The notes under the pieces are model-generated. The model was given only the letters and a program-made list of their open reading frames with translations. It did not search any database and was not told where the DNA came from. Shown here one piece after another: positions 16,632 to 26,266 of a stretch of 64,000 bases of DNA (position 1 is the first letter of the stretch; each line of letters opens with the position of its first letter). This stretch comes from an uncultured Paracoccaceae bacterium. GTDB taxonomy: Bacteria; Pseudomonadota; Alphaproteobacteria; Rhodobacterales; Rhodobacteraceae. The DNA lies in assembly GCA_947496605.1 (NCBI GenBank), contig CANMDF010000002.1, positions 620,001 to 684,000 of the forward strand, in the 5' to 3' direction. The position numbers were made by a program, and so were the translations under genes.

Positions 16632-17579
16632 ATGAAGATTGCAGAGACAGTAACGTTCGGTGGATCTGGGCTTGATCGTGCGGCAGAGATGCGGGCGCAG
16701 GCGGATACCTTGCAGACCCAAGATGATGCCCTTGCGGTCCTGATGTGGCGTGGCAAACCGATGATCCAAAACGATTGCTTGATGCGTTTGCCAATGGCGC
16801 ATGACGCGATCGGCGATGCTGCATCCCAGATGATATTCTTGGGTCGTGAAGATGGCGCCCCCGTTTTTGCTGCTGATCTGTCGGCGTGGCAGCCTGAAGG
16901 GCTGGATAATGAGGCACTGAACGGTTTTCTTGATCCCACAGAGCAAGAGCATCCTGCGGTCCCCAGTGCGGTTTTTGCTGAACTACGCGCGATTATGACC
17001 CGACTGTCCGCACGTGATGCCGAACTGGCCGCGACGGCAAAAGCTGTGATGGAATGGCACAGATCGCACCAGTTTTGTGCGCGTTGTGGTGCGGAAAGCC
17101 AAATGGCCATGGGCGGCTGGCAGCGCGATTGCGCAGCCTGTGGCGGTCATCATTTTCCGCGCACAGACCCGGTTGTGATTATGTTGATTACACATGGTAA
17201 CTCTGTGCTTGTTGGACGCTCTCCGGGCTGGCCTGAGGGGATGTATTCGCTACTGGCCGGTTTTGTTGAACCCGGCGAGACGATTGAGGCGGCTGTTCGG
17301 CGTGAGGTGTTTGAGGAGGCAGGCGTGCGCGTGGGTGCAGTGTCTTATCTATCCAGCCAGCCATGGCCGTTCCCAGCGTCATTGATGTTCGGCTGTGCGG
17401 GTGAGGCGTTGACCAAAGACCTCGTTATTGATCCCGAAGAAATCGAAGATGCGATGTGGGTCACACGAGAAGATATGGCCGATGCGTTCGCGGGGGCGCA
17501 TCCCAAGATTCTGCCTGCGCGCAAAGGTGCGATTGCGCATTTCCTGCTTGAAGCCTGGCTGTCTGATCGGCTTGACTAG
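16632..17579 (+). CDS. nudC: NAD(+)/NADH diphosphatase (Nudix hydrolase)
   Basis: 315 residues from MKIAETVTFGGSG. It has the central zinc ribbon (FCARCGAESQM ... RDCAACGGHHFPR), the Nudix box GFVEPGETIEAAVRREVFEEAGV and the NudC signature SQPWPFPASLMFG. NudC hydrolyses NADH to NMNH and AMP and, in E. coli, removes NAD caps from RNA. Upstream in-frame codons back to 16224 lie inside the antisense strand of the 5'-nucleotidase and are not used. The ATG at 16605 is an alternative start. Confidence 0.94.
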   Translation: MKIAETVTFGGSGLDRAAEMRAQADTLQTQDDALAVLMWRGKPMIQNDCLMRLPMAHDAIGDAASQMIFLGREDGAPVFAADLSAWQPEGLDNEALNGFLDPTEQEHPAVPSAVFAELRAIMTRLSARDAELAATAKAVMEWHRSHQFCARCGAESQMAMGGWQRDCAACGGHHFPRTDPVVIMLITHGNSVLVGRSPGWPEGMYSLLAGFVEPGETIEAAVRREVFEEAGVRVGAVSYLSSQPWPFPASLMFGCAGEALTKDLVIDPEEIEDAMWVTREDMADAFAGAHPKILPARKGAIAHFLLEAWLSDRLD

Positions 17580-17601
17580 GGTAGCGTAGGAACAAAGACC
17601 A

Positions 17602-18066
17602 ATGAAGCTGAGCACACGTGAAGATATCGAAGCACCGATTGGCTATGTCTTTGAGCGGATTAGTGACTTTGCGGGTTTTGAGCGCCGTGCTTTGCGTCAA
17701 GGCATTGATGTCAGTTGTCATGATGATGGCGCTGCGCAGGTTGGCACCTGCTGGGACATCGCATTTGAATTTCGCGGGCGCCCTCGCAGAGTGAAAGCAG
17801 AGCTCGTCAAGCTTGACCCGGAACATGGTATTGAAGTTGAGAGTCAGTCTGATGGCCTGATGGCAACGACCCAAGTGGAATTGGTCGCGCTGTCATCGAC
17901 CCGTACGCGGGTTCTGGTGTCGTTTGATATGCGCGCCAAAACCCTCACCGCGCGTTTGCTGTTGCAATCATTGAAGCTCGCTAAGGCCAAGATGACCAAT
18001 CGGTTCAAGTCCCGCGTCTTGGATTATGCCGAGAACATGGAAGATGACTATCGACGTGGCAACTAG
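17602..18066 (+). CDS. SRPBCC (START/polyketide-cyclase-like) family protein
   Basis: 154 residues with the fold signature at the start (MKLSTREDIEAPIGYVFERISDFAGFERRAL) and alternating beta strands, closing with a long helix (LLLQSLKLAKAKMTNRFKSRVLDYAENME). SRPBCC proteins enclose a hydrophobic ligand pocket, and no catalytic residues can be picked out. The gene begins 22 bases after nudC, so they may share a transcript. It overlaps the convergent pheA stop by four bases. Function unknown. Confidence 0.78.
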   Translation: MKLSTREDIEAPIGYVFERISDFAGFERRALRQGIDVSCHDDGAAQVGTCWDIAFEFRGRPRRVKAELVKLDPEHGIEVESQSDGLMATTQVELVALSSTRTRVLVSFDMRAKTLTARLLLQSLKLAKAKMTNRFKSRVLDYAENMEDDYRRGN

Positions 18067-18905
18067 GCCTCTTCGTGGCGCCGTGCCGCGGCCGGGTAAA
18101 CGCCCATCACATGTAAATGGTCGGTGAAATAGCCCAGCTCTTCCATCGCCAGTTTGACATTGGCATCGTCGGGATGCCCTTCGATTTCGGAATAAAACTG
18201 GGTTGCTGTAAAGGCCCCATCAACCATGTAGCTTTCAAGCTTGGTCATGTTCACGCCATTGGTCGCAAAACCACCCATAGCCTTATACAAGGCAGCAGGA
18301 ATGTTGCGCACACGGAAGACAAAGCTGGTCATCATGCCAGCGTCGCCGCGACGGGTATAGTCTGGTTCGCGCGCCATGATCAAAAAGCGGGTCGTGTTGC
18401 GTGCATGATCTTCGATGTGCCGGGCCAGCACCTTCAGACCATAAATGTCTGCGGCCAATTCAGATGCCAAAGCAGCGACGCTTGGGTCACCGCCCGATGC
18501 CACTTCGCGGGCAGCGCGGGCGTTATCTGAACTTGTCCGCGGAGTAATGTCGTTGGTGCGCAAGAAGGCACCACATTGCGGCAAGATGACCGGATGGCCG
18601 TGCGCCTGTCTTACGTCTGACAAGGTGGCGTCAGACGTGCCAAGCAAATTGATGTGCACCCGTACAAATGTTTCATCAACGATGTGTAAACCACTTGCGG
18701 GCAAGAGTGAGTGCACATCAGCAACCCGACCATAGGTGGAGTTTTCAACGGCAATCATGCCAAGGTCAGCCGCGCCACTACGCACGGCCTCAATCGCAGC
18801 CTCGAACGTAGCACATGGCAGGGGGGTAAAATCAGGGCGTGCGGTGACGCAAGCCTCGTGTCCGTAGGCCCCTAGTTCACCTTGAAATGCGATTTTTTGC
18901 GACAT
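18063..18905 (-). CDS. pheA: Prephenate dehydratase
   Basis: 280 residues from MSQKIAFQGELGAYGHEA. The dehydratase domain contains VENSTYGRVADVH and the catalytic TRF motif (NTTRFLIMA). A C-terminal ACT domain (SFVFRVRNIPAALYKAMGGFATNGVNMTKLESYM) would sense phenylalanine. No chorismate mutase domain is present, as usual in Alphaproteobacteria. The enzyme converts prephenate to phenylpyruvate. An AGGAGGT site about 10 bases upstream selects the ATG at 18905. In the ACT domain the usual ESRP reads ESYM, so feedback binding may differ. Confidence 0.94.
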   Translation of the reverse strand: MSQKIAFQGELGAYGHEACVTARPDFTPLPCATFEAAIEAVRSGAADLGMIAVENSTYGRVADVHSLLPASGLHIVDETFVRVHINLLGTSDATLSDVRQAHGHPVILPQCGAFLRTNDITPRTSSDNARAAREVASGGDPSVAALASELAADIYGLKVLARHIEDHARNTTRFLIMAREPDYTRRGDAGMMTSFVFRVRNIPAALYKAMGGFATNGVNMTKLESYMVDGAFTATQFYSEIEGHPDDANVKLAMEELGYFTDHLHVMGVYPAAARRHEEA

Positions 18906-19026
18906 CAATGTGACCTCCTTGCTGGTCCGTTGAAAAAATGGGCGTTAGGTCGCGGCAGTATACCTTGCAACCGGACGTGGGAAGCGGATAGATACGCATA
19001 AAACTATGAACTGAATGGAACGCGAC

Positions 19027-19542
19027 ATGTTCGACACAATGACAACGACCAAGATTATCGGTGGTCTTTGCAGTACCTTCCTTATTTTCTTATTGGGGGC
19101 ATGGCTCTCAGAAGAGATTTATCACGCGGGTGGCCACGGCAAGTACCACGAGCAAGCCTATGTGATCGAAGTCGAAAGTGAAGGCGGCGAAGTTGAAGTT
19201 GTCGAGGAAGTTCCATTCTCGGTCGTATTCGCGTCCGCCAGCGCATCTGATGGTGAAGGCTTGTGGCGTGGATGCCGGTCTTGCCATGCACTCGAATCTG
19301 GTCAGCATGGCACAGGTCCTGCGCTTTACGGTGTCGTGAACCGCCCGGTGCAGTTCTATGATGATTTTGGATACTCGGGCGCCTTGGCAGAGGCCACTGA
19401 GGTCTGGACGCCTGAAGCACTGAATGCATTCCTTGAAAACCCACGCGGTTATGCGCCCGGCACAGCGATGAGCTATAACGGCATGCGCGACGTCGAAGAT
19501 CGTGCAAACCTCATTGCATATCTTGCAACAATTGGTGGTTAA
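19027..19542 (+). CDS. cycM: Membrane-anchored cytochrome c (CycM/cytochrome cy type)
   Basis: 171 residues starting MFDTMTTTKIIGGLCS. An uncleaved N-terminal membrane anchor (GGLCSTFLIFLLGAWL) is followed by an acidic linker (EVESEGGEVEVVEE) and a class I cytochrome c domain with heme site CRSCH and axial methionine in PGTAMSYNGM. Such anchored cytochromes carry electrons from the bc1 complex to cbb3- or aa3-type oxidases in Rhodobacterales. It is monocistronic, closed by a hairpin terminator. The ATG at 19027 matches family N-termini better than 19015. Confidence 0.93.
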   Translation: MFDTMTTTKIIGGLCSTFLIFLLGAWLSEEIYHAGGHGKYHEQAYVIEVESEGGEVEVVEEVPFSVVFASASASDGEGLWRGCRSCHALESGQHGTGPALYGVVNRPVQFYDDFGYSGALAEATEVWTPEALNAFLENPRGYAPGTAMSYNGMRDVEDRANLIAYLATIGG

Positions 19543-19565
19543 TCTGACCACATGAAATTACAAAT

Positions 19566-19591
19566 GGCCGCCCATCTGGGCGGCCTTTTTT
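19566..19591 (+). terminator. Rho-independent terminator after cycM
   Basis: An 8-bp perfect stem GGCCGCCC/GGGCGGCC with loop ATCT is followed by six T residues, 24 bases after the cycM stop. Confidence 0.93.
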
Positions 19592-19707
19592 GTGCAAATG
19601 TTACATTTTGCTCACCGCGTGATCACGCAAACTCAACTTGAATGTTTGCCAAACTGTCATTTTACTTCATTTAGTCAAAAGAAGACGTGAATAACCCGGA
19701 GACCAAG

Positions 19708-21624
19708 ATGCAAAATCGCCCTCAGTCCAAGACCGTTGCTGCGCCACGCGACCGCCAAGTGAGTGTATGGAAACATTGGGTGATGGGGTCAGTTGTCGGC
19801 GTTACCGCACTTTGGGCAGCGACCGAGGTTTTTGCTGATAGTCATGAAGTCATCATCGAAAGCCATGGTTTCAACGAATACGGGGAATTGAAATACGGCC
19901 CCGATTTCGCGCATCTGGACTACGTAAACCCGGATGCCCCATTGGGTGGCGAGATCAGTATCTCTTGGAGCGGGTCGTTCGACAGTATGAACCCATTTGC
20001 CACTTTGACTGGCTCTCCGGGGGTTCTGTCATCATCCATATTTGAACGGATTATGACCACGACGTCTGACGAGGTTGGTTCGTATTACTGTCTGCTTTGC
20101 ACGACGCTAGAATATCCCGAGGACCAGTCATGGGTCATCTTCAACATTCGCGATGATGTCTTTTTTTCTGACGGCACACCGATGACTGCGCATGATCTGA
20201 TCCACACACATGAATTGTTCCGCGAACAAGGCACGCCTTCAATTCAGCTCAGCCTCCAACAGCTTGTGACTGAGTACGAAGCATTGGACGACTACACAGT
20301 CAAATTCACTTTCTCAGAAGACGCACCACGCCGCGCACGTATTCCGCAAATGGGATCTGTGCTAGCGATGTCGAAAGCGTGGTTTGAGGAAACCGGCGCG
20401 CGGTTGGATGAAAGCAGCTTAGAGGTGTCGCCCGGAACCAGCGAGTACATGATCGGCGAAGTTGATCCGGGTCGAAAGATTACTTATGTCCGTAACCCCG
20501 ACTATTGGGGCGCAGATCATCCATTGAATATTGGGCGTGGTAACTACGACAGCATTCGCATTGAGTATTTTGCTGATAACTCTGCGGCTTTTGAGGCCTT
20601 CAAAGCCGGAGAATTTACATTCCGACGCGAGAGCAGCTCTATCAATTGGGCGACCTCTTATGATTTCCCCGCTATCGAGAATGGCTGGGTCGTGCGTGAC
20701 ACTCTAGACGACGGCACCTTGCCGGGGGCCACAGGATTTGTCTTCAACATGGGCCGCGAAAAATTTGCGGACCGCCGTGTGCGTCAGGCGATCGGCCTCG
20801 TCTACAACTTTACATGGACCAACGACAATTTGCAGTATGGGCTGTTTCAGCAGCGCGAGAGCTTTTGGGAGAATGACCGCCTGAAAGCAGCCGGTCTGCC
20901 CGAAGGTCAAGAGCTTGAAATTCTTGAATCGTTGCGTGACATGTTGCCGGAGGAAATCTTCACTGAGCCTGCGGTTCTGCCACATACTTCTGGGGACAGG
21001 CCCCTTGATCGGGGAAATTTGCGTCAGGCACTCGCGCTAATGGAAGAGGCTGGCTGGACAACAGATGGTGATGGTCTGTTGCGCGATACGGATGGCAACA
21101 CGCTGGATGTGGAATTCCTTGAAACCCGCCAATCATTCGACAGGATCATCAACCCTTACATCGAAAACCTTAAGCGCCTTGGTGTGAATGTAACCTATAA
21201 CCGCGTCGATCCTTCACAGTACCAGGCACGTCGCCAAGCCAAAGACTATGATATGATTTTCGGCGGCTACAGTAACGGTTTGCAAGAAGGCACAGGATTT
21301 TCGCAACGCTACGGTTGTGAGGATAAAGACGACGTCTTTAACCCAGCCACTTATTGTACGCCTGCAATTGACGCGATTGGCGAGTTGATCCCAAAAGCAG
21401 ACACTTACGATGAAATGGCGGCCCTCGTTCGCGCGGCTGACAGGATCATGCGGTATGACTATTTTGTCGTGCCAGTTTGGTACCTCGGCAAGAATTGGGT
21501 CGCATATTATGACTTCTACGAGTACCCAGAAAACCTCCCTGAGTTTGGCCTCGGTCACCTTGACTATTGGTGGTTCAATCAAGAAAAGTTTGACGCGCTA
21601 TCTGCGGCAGGCGCTTTTCAGTAA
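19708..21624 (+). CDS. yejA: Extracellular solute-binding protein of a YejABEF-type peptide importer
   Basis: 638 residues from MQNRPQSKTVAAPRDRQV. A hydrophobic leader (HWVMGSVVGVTALWAATEVFA) ends near ADSHE. The mature family-5 binding protein begins SHGFNEYGELKYGPDFAHLDYVNPDAPLGG, a YejA signature, and ends with a tryptophan/tyrosine-rich region. YejA binds oligopeptides, including microcin-C-like peptides in enterics, in the periplasm. A GGAG ribosome site six bases upstream favours this ATG over the GTG at 19687. It is the first gene of the yejABEF operon, with yejB nine bases downstream. Confidence 0.92.
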   Translation: MQNRPQSKTVAAPRDRQVSVWKHWVMGSVVGVTALWAATEVFADSHEVIIESHGFNEYGELKYGPDFAHLDYVNPDAPLGGEISISWSGSFDSMNPFATLTGSPGVLSSSIFERIMTTTSDEVGSYYCLLCTTLEYPEDQSWVIFNIRDDVFFSDGTPMTAHDLIHTHELFREQGTPSIQLSLQQLVTEYEALDDYTVKFTFSEDAPRRARIPQMGSVLAMSKAWFEETGARLDESSLEVSPGTSEYMIGEVDPGRKITYVRNPDYWGADHPLNIGRGNYDSIRIEYFADNSAAFEAFKAGEFTFRRESSSINWATSYDFPAIENGWVVRDTLDDGTLPGATGFVFNMGREKFADRRVRQAIGLVYNFTWTNDNLQYGLFQQRESFWENDRLKAAGLPEGQELEILESLRDMLPEEIFTEPAVLPHTSGDRPLDRGNLRQALALMEEAGWTTDGDGLLRDTDGNTLDVEFLETRQSFDRIINPYIENLKRLGVNVTYNRVDPSQYQARRQAKDYDMIFGGYSNGLQEGTGFSQRYGCEDKDDVFNPATYCTPAIDAIGELIPKADTYDEMAALVRAADRIMRYDYFVVPVWYLGKNWVAYYDFYEYPENLPEFGLGHLDYWWFNQEKFDALSAAGAFQ

Positions 21625-21633
21625 AGAAGTTTT

Positions 21634-22713
21634 ATGGGCGCCTATATCCTAAGACGGTTGTTGCTGGTGATCCCCACGTTGTTGGGCATCATGATCATCA
21701 ACTTCTCATTGACCCAGTTCGTCCCCGGTGGCCCAATCGAACAGATTTTGGCCAACCTTGAGGGCAATGGTGATGTTTTTGAAAGCATCGCTGGCGGTGG
21801 CGGCGATGCCGATGTCGGCCAACAGTCTGATAGCGATTATGTGGGCGGGCGTGGTTTGCCGCCTGAATTTATCGCTGAACTTGAGCGCGAATTTGGGTTT
21901 GATAAGCCGCCGCTTGAACGTTTCCTCAATATGATGTGGAACTACATGCGCTTTGACTTCGGTGAGAGCTACTTCCGCTCGATCAGCGTGTTCGATCTGG
22001 TGATGGAAAAGATGCCCGTCTCGATCACGCTGGGCCTGTGGTCGACGTTGATCGCCTATATGATTTCAATCCCGTTGGGCATTAAGAAGGCCGTCAAAGA
22101 TGGCACGCCCTTTGACACATGGACGTCTGGAGCGATTATTGTCGGCTATGCAATTCCGGGCTTCTTATTTGCGATCTTGCTGATCGTGCTGTTCGCAGGC
22201 GGGTCGTATTACCGTATTTTCCCGCTGCGCGGGCTGACCTCATCGAACTTTGAGGACCTGACAATGATCGGCAAGGTGCTTGATTACTTTTGGCACATCA
22301 CACTACCGGTTTTGGCATCAACGATTTCCGCGTTTGCAACGCTGACCCTGCTGACCAAGAACAGTTTTCTAGATGAGATCAAGAAGCAATATGTGATCAC
22401 TGCACGCGCCAAGGGTCTGTCAGAAAGCCGCGTGCTTTATGGCCATGTGTTCCGCAATGCGATGCTGATTGTGATCTCAGGCTTTCCAGCGCTGTTTATC
22501 GGTGTGTTCTTCGGCGGCTCGCTGATTATTGAAACCCTCTTTTCGCTAGATGGCTTGGGCCGGCTAGGGTTCGAGGCGGCAGTCGCGCGCGATTATCCTG
22601 TCGTCTTTGGCACACTGTTTGCGTTTTCACTGATCGGTCTTGTTGTCGGGATCATCACGGACTTAACCTATGTGTTTATCGACCCGCGCATTGATTTTGA
22701 GGCGCGAAACTGA
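21634..22713 (+). CDS. yejB: Peptide ABC transporter permease YejB
   Basis: 359 residues. It begins [24 protein letters not shown], the standard start of binding-protein-dependent transport permeases, with the first periplasmic loop holding [23 protein letters not shown]. The cytoplasmic EAA loop is in [28 protein letters not shown]. About six membrane helices are predicted by eye. It pairs with YejE to form the pore. The stop overlaps the yejE start by one base (TGATG). Confidence 0.94.
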   Translation: MGAYILRRLLLVIPTLLGIMIINFSLTQFVPGGPIEQILANLEGNGDVFESIAGGGGDADVGQQSDSDYVGGRGLPPEFIAELEREFGFDKPPLERFLNMMWNYMRFDFGESYFRSISVFDLVMEKMPVSITLGLWSTLIAYMISIPLGIKKAVKDGTPFDTWTSGAIIVGYAIPGFLFAILLIVLFAGGSYYRIFPLRGLTSSNFEDLTMIGKVLDYFWHITLPVLASTISAFATLTLLTKNSFLDEIKKQYVITARAKGLSESRVLYGHVFRNAMLIVISGFPALFIGVFFGGSLIIETLFSLDGLGRLGFEAAVARDYPVVFGTLFAFSLIGLVVGIITDLTYVFIDPRIDFEARN

Positions 22714-23900
22714 TGACCAAGCGTCCTTTCTTGTCCCCGTTGAACCAACGCCGCTTGCGCAACTTCCGCCGCAATCGCCGGGCGTTCTGGTCGCTGATTA
22801 TTTTCAGCGTCCTCTTTGGCCTGTCGATCTTTGCCGAGTTTATTGCAAACGATAAGCCCATCGCGGTCAGCTACCGTGGCGAGCTGCATATGCCAATTTT
22901 CCGCTTTTATTCCGAACGCGATTTTGGCGGCGATTTCCCGACTGAGGCTGGGTATGGTGAACCCGAAGTTGATTGTCTGATCGTGACAGGTGGTCTGGAA
23001 GACTGTTTCGACACTCCCGAGGAATTGATCGCCGCTGTTGACGCAGGCGAGACACTTGACGGTGACTTCCAAGCGGGTTGGATGCTATGGCCCGTGATCC
23101 CTTATTCCTACAATACGATCGTCGATGTGGGCGGGGTCGCCCCAGCACCGCCAAGCCCGCAAAACTGGCTGGGCACGGACGACACCAAACGCGATGTCAC
23201 CGCCCGTGTGATCTACGGGTTCCGATTGTCGGTGACATTCGCGCTGACAGTTACGATCGCTGCGTCGATCATCGGGATTATGGCGGGTGCTGTGCAGGGG
23301 TATTTTGGTGGCTGGACCGATCTGATCTTCCAACGCTTCATTGAAATTTGGACAGGGATGCCGTCGCTATACGTCATCATCATTGTCTTTGCGATCCTGG
23401 GACGAAGTTACTGGCTGCTTGTGTTCCTGACAGTGCTTTTCGGTTGGCCCGCGCTTGTCGGCGTGGTCAGGGCTGAGTTTCTGCGCGCCCGCAATTTAGA
23501 ATACGTCCGCGCCGCCAAAGCGCTGGGCGTCCGCGACCGCACGATCATGTTCCGTCATATGTTACCCAACGCGATGGTGGCCACGCTGACGATGCTGCCG
23601 TTCCTGGTAACGGGGGCGATTGGCGGTTTGGCATCGCTTGATTTCCTTGGTTTTGGCCTGCCTTCTTCTGCGCCGTCGCTGGGTGAGATGACATTACAAG
23701 CCAAGCAAAACCTGCAAGCGCCTTGGCTGGGCTTCACGGCGTTCTTTACCTTTGCGATCATGCTGTCGCTACTGGTGTTCGTCTTTGAGGGCGTTCGCGA
23801 TGCCTTTGATCCGCGCAAGACCTTTGTGGCAGATGGCGATGTCGTCACGGATGACACGATCTTTGAAAACACCAAAGCCACTGGGACAAATGCATCATGA
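22713..23900 (+). CDS. yejE: Peptide ABC transporter permease YejE
   Basis: 395 residues. The N-terminus FLSPLNQRRLRNFRRNRRA is a typical YejE cytoplasmic lead, followed by a membrane helix and a long periplasmic insertion (about residues 50-140). The later five-helix permease core has the EAA loop EYVRAAKALGVRDRTIMFRHMLPNAM. The motif QNWLGTDDTKRDVTARVIYGFR before the core is also characteristic. The gene overlaps yejF by four bases (ATGA). Confidence 0.94.
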   Translation: MTKRPFLSPLNQRRLRNFRRNRRAFWSLIIFSVLFGLSIFAEFIANDKPIAVSYRGELHMPIFRFYSERDFGGDFPTEAGYGEPEVDCLIVTGGLEDCFDTPEELIAAVDAGETLDGDFQAGWMLWPVIPYSYNTIVDVGGVAPAPPSPQNWLGTDDTKRDVTARVIYGFRLSVTFALTVTIAASIIGIMAGAVQGYFGGWTDLIFQRFIEIWTGMPSLYVIIIVFAILGRSYWLLVFLTVLFGWPALVGVVRAEFLRARNLEYVRAAKALGVRDRTIMFRHMLPNAMVATLTMLPFLVTGAIGGLASLDFLGFGLPSSAPSLGEMTLQAKQNLQAPWLGFTAFFTFAIMLSLLVFVFEGVRDAFDPRKTFVADGDVVTDDTIFENTKATGTNAS

Positions 23901-25495
23901 ATACTGTTGTCCTTGATGTTGAAAACCTTCGCGTGGCTTTTCGCCAAGATGGTGAGGCCACCCATGCCGTCAAGGGTGTCTCGTTTCAGGTTCACAAAGG
24001 TGAAACTGTTGCGATTGTGGGTGAAAGCGGTTCTGGCAAGTCGGTGACCGCGCTATCGACCGTCCAACTACTGGGCGATAGCGCCGTGATGGCTGGGTCA
24101 ATCAAATACGCGGGCGAAGAAATGGTCGGCGCAGATGAGCCTGCGTTGCGCCGTGTGCGCGGCAATGACATCAGCTTTATTTTCCAAGAGCCGATGACGT
24201 CGCTGAACCCGCTGCATACGCTGGAAAAGCAACTGGCCGAGAGCATTGAATTGCACCAAGGCTTGCGTGGCGCGGCTGTGCGTGCACGGATCATTGAATT
24301 GCTGAACCGTGTGGGTATTCGCGATGCCGAAAGCCGCCTTGGCTCATATCCCCACCAATTGTCTGGTGGGCAGCGCCAGCGCGTGATGATCGCGATGGCG
24401 CTTGCGAATGGCCCTGAGCTGCTGATCGCGGATGAGCCTACAACGGCGCTGGATGTGACTATTCAAGCGCAGATTTTGGATCTGCTGGCTGATCTGAAAC
24501 GTGATGAGGGCATGTCTATGCTGTTCATCACCCATGACCTGACCATTGTACGCAAGATCGCCGACCGGGTTTGCGTGATGAAAGACGGCGAGATCGTTGA
24601 AACAGGTCCCACGGCTGACCTGTTTGCTAACCCGCGGCATCCCTACACCCAAATGCTGTTGGCTGCTGAATCAAGTGGCGTGCCTGCGCCGGTGCAATCT
24701 GATGCACCAACGGTTCTGGAAACAGATGGTGCGCGGATTTGGTTCCCGATCCAGCGCGGTCTGTTAAAGCGCACTGTTGGGCACATAAAGGCGGTTAATG
24801 AAGCGACCCTTACGGTCCGTGCAGGTGAGACGCTGGGTGTCGTGGGTGAAAGCGGATCGGGGAAAACGACCCTAGCGCTGGCTGTGATGCGCTTGATCCG
24901 CTCTGAAGGGCGGATTGCGTTTCAGGGGTCTGATATTCATCACTTGAACCAACGCCAGATGCGCCCCTTGCGCAGTGACATGCAGATCGTGTTTCAGGAC
25001 CCCTACGGATCGCTGAGCCCGCGGATGACTGTGGCCGAGATTATTGCCGAAGGTCTGGGTGTACACGGGGTGGAACCGGGCCGCGACAGGCGCGACATGG
25101 TCAGCGAGATCATGGGCGAAGTGGGTCTCGATCCATCGTTGATGGACCGCTACCCGCATGAATTCTCAGGCGGCCAGCGTCAGCGTATCGCCATTGCGCG
25201 GGCGATGATCTTGCGGCCAAAGCTATTGATTTTGGATGAGCCGACATCTGCTTTGGACATGACTGTGCAGGTGCAGATTGTACACCTGCTGCGTGAGTTG
25301 CAGCAAAAATACGGGTTGGCGTATCTGTTTATCAGCCACGACCTGAAGGTGGTGCGCGCTCTGTCACACAAGGTGATGGTGATGAAACAGGGTGACGTAG
25401 TCGAGGCCGGTGATGCGGACGCCATTTTTGATGCGCCGCAGACGGAGTATACCCGCGCTTTGATGGCCGCAGCCTTTGAGGGCAAGGTTGCCTAA
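23897..25495 (+). CDS. yejF: Peptide ABC transporter ATP-binding protein YejF (two ATPase domains)
   Basis: 532 residues containing two complete ATPase cassettes. Domain 1 has GESGSGKSVTA, signature LSGGQRQRVMIAMAL and Walker B LLIADEPTTALD. Domain 2 has GESGSGKTTLA, FSGGQRQRIAIARAM and LLILDEPTSALD. It powers the YejBE pore. It is the last gene of the operon; its stop is three bases from the convergent anti-sigma gene stop. Confidence 0.95.
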   Translation: MNTVVLDVENLRVAFRQDGEATHAVKGVSFQVHKGETVAIVGESGSGKSVTALSTVQLLGDSAVMAGSIKYAGEEMVGADEPALRRVRGNDISFIFQEPMTSLNPLHTLEKQLAESIELHQGLRGAAVRARIIELLNRVGIRDAESRLGSYPHQLSGGQRQRVMIAMALANGPELLIADEPTTALDVTIQAQILDLLADLKRDEGMSMLFITHDLTIVRKIADRVCVMKDGEIVETGPTADLFANPRHPYTQMLLAAESSGVPAPVQSDAPTVLETDGARIWFPIQRGLLKRTVGHIKAVNEATLTVRAGETLGVVGESGSGKTTLALAVMRLIRSEGRIAFQGSDIHHLNQRQMRPLRSDMQIVFQDPYGSLSPRMTVAEIIAEGLGVHGVEPGRDRRDMVSEIMGEVGLDPSLMDRYPHEFSGGQRQRIAIARAMILRPKLLILDEPTSALDMTVQVQIVHLLRELQQKYGLAYLFISHDLKVVRALSHKVMVMKQGDVVEAGDADAIFDAPQTEYTRALMAAAFEGKVA

Positions 25496-25513
25496 GCGCT
25501 AAATTTCTAGCGC
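25496..25513. terminator. Short hairpin between convergent yejF and anti-sigma genes
   Basis: GCGCTA / TAGCGC pairs around the loop AATTTC directly after the yejF stop, reaching into the last codons of the opposite gene. There is no T-tract. Its role as a transcript end is inferred from position only. Confidence 0.35.
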
Positions 25514-26266
25514 CGCCGCTACAGCGATATCGGCCAAATCAGGCTTGCCGCTTTCTCCGATCACCACATACTGCGCAGTGCCCGCGCGCCATGACACAAA
25601 ATCAAAGCCATTTATTGTGCGAGCGTTGAAGGATGGCGGACCATCTGTTTGGGTCGCACTTTGCTGTAGACATAAGGCGACTACGGCCCCGGTCGCGTCG
25701 CGGTACATCAATTGGGCTACTGGTTTTCCGTTGGCGACCAGTAACCGTCCGCCTTCAAAAGTCAGATCATACGCAGACAAATCAGGGATCGAGAAGGGGG
25801 CGCCAATCGTATTACCCAGCCATGTTTCGATATGATCGGATTCGTCCGCACCCACTTCGACCAGATGGCGGCCTTGGGCGGCGTACACCGCGTGATAGTC
25901 AGCAATATCGGCCAGCCAGCCTGCTGTGACCACAGGGGCAGACGTTTGCCCTTTCAGGGCATAACCACCAATACCGCCCAAAGCGAATACCACAAGACTG
26001 GCAGCCAATGCGCCCCAGACGGGCCGTGATGGCGCACTTGGTTCTTGCAGCGGTGTATTCTTGATCTGCTGAGCCAATGCAAAGGGGACGGGCGCATCCA
26101 GTTCTTCCGCGAACTGCTCTTTGGCCATCGCGTCGATGCCCATTAACAAGTCCAGCTCTGCTTGGGCCGCGGGATCTCTCGCAAGACGTGCTTCTACTTC
26201 TTCAGCAGCAGCTACATCCAATTCGCCATCGAGATAGGCGCTCAGTTTTGTCGAAAAGTCTGTCAT
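25499..26266 (-). CDS. Membrane-anchored anti-sigma factor
   Basis: 255 residues. The N-terminal 60 residues (LSAYLDGELDVAAAEEVEARLARDPAAQAELDLL) have the anti-sigma-domain pattern. One membrane helix follows near residues 84-105 (WGALAASLVVFALGGIGGYAL), then a periplasmic domain of about 150 residues with one cysteine (ALCLQQ). No zinc-binding HxxxCxxC is seen, so it is not a canonical zinc anti-sigma. The start overlaps the ECF sigma stop by four bases. By family logic it holds the sigma factor at the membrane until a periplasmic signal releases it. Confidence 0.82.
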   Translation of the reverse strand: MTDFSTKLSAYLDGELDVAAAEEVEARLARDPAAQAELDLLMGIDAMAKEQFAEELDAPVPFALAQQIKNTPLQEPSAPSRPVWGALAASLVVFALGGIGGYALKGQTSAPVVTAGWLADIADYHAVYAAQGRHLVEVGADESDHIETWLGNTIGAPFSIPDLSAYDLTFEGGRLLVANGKPVAQLMYRDATGAVVALCLQQSATQTDGPPSFNARTINGFDFVSWRAGTAQYVVIGESGKPDLADIAVAAALEI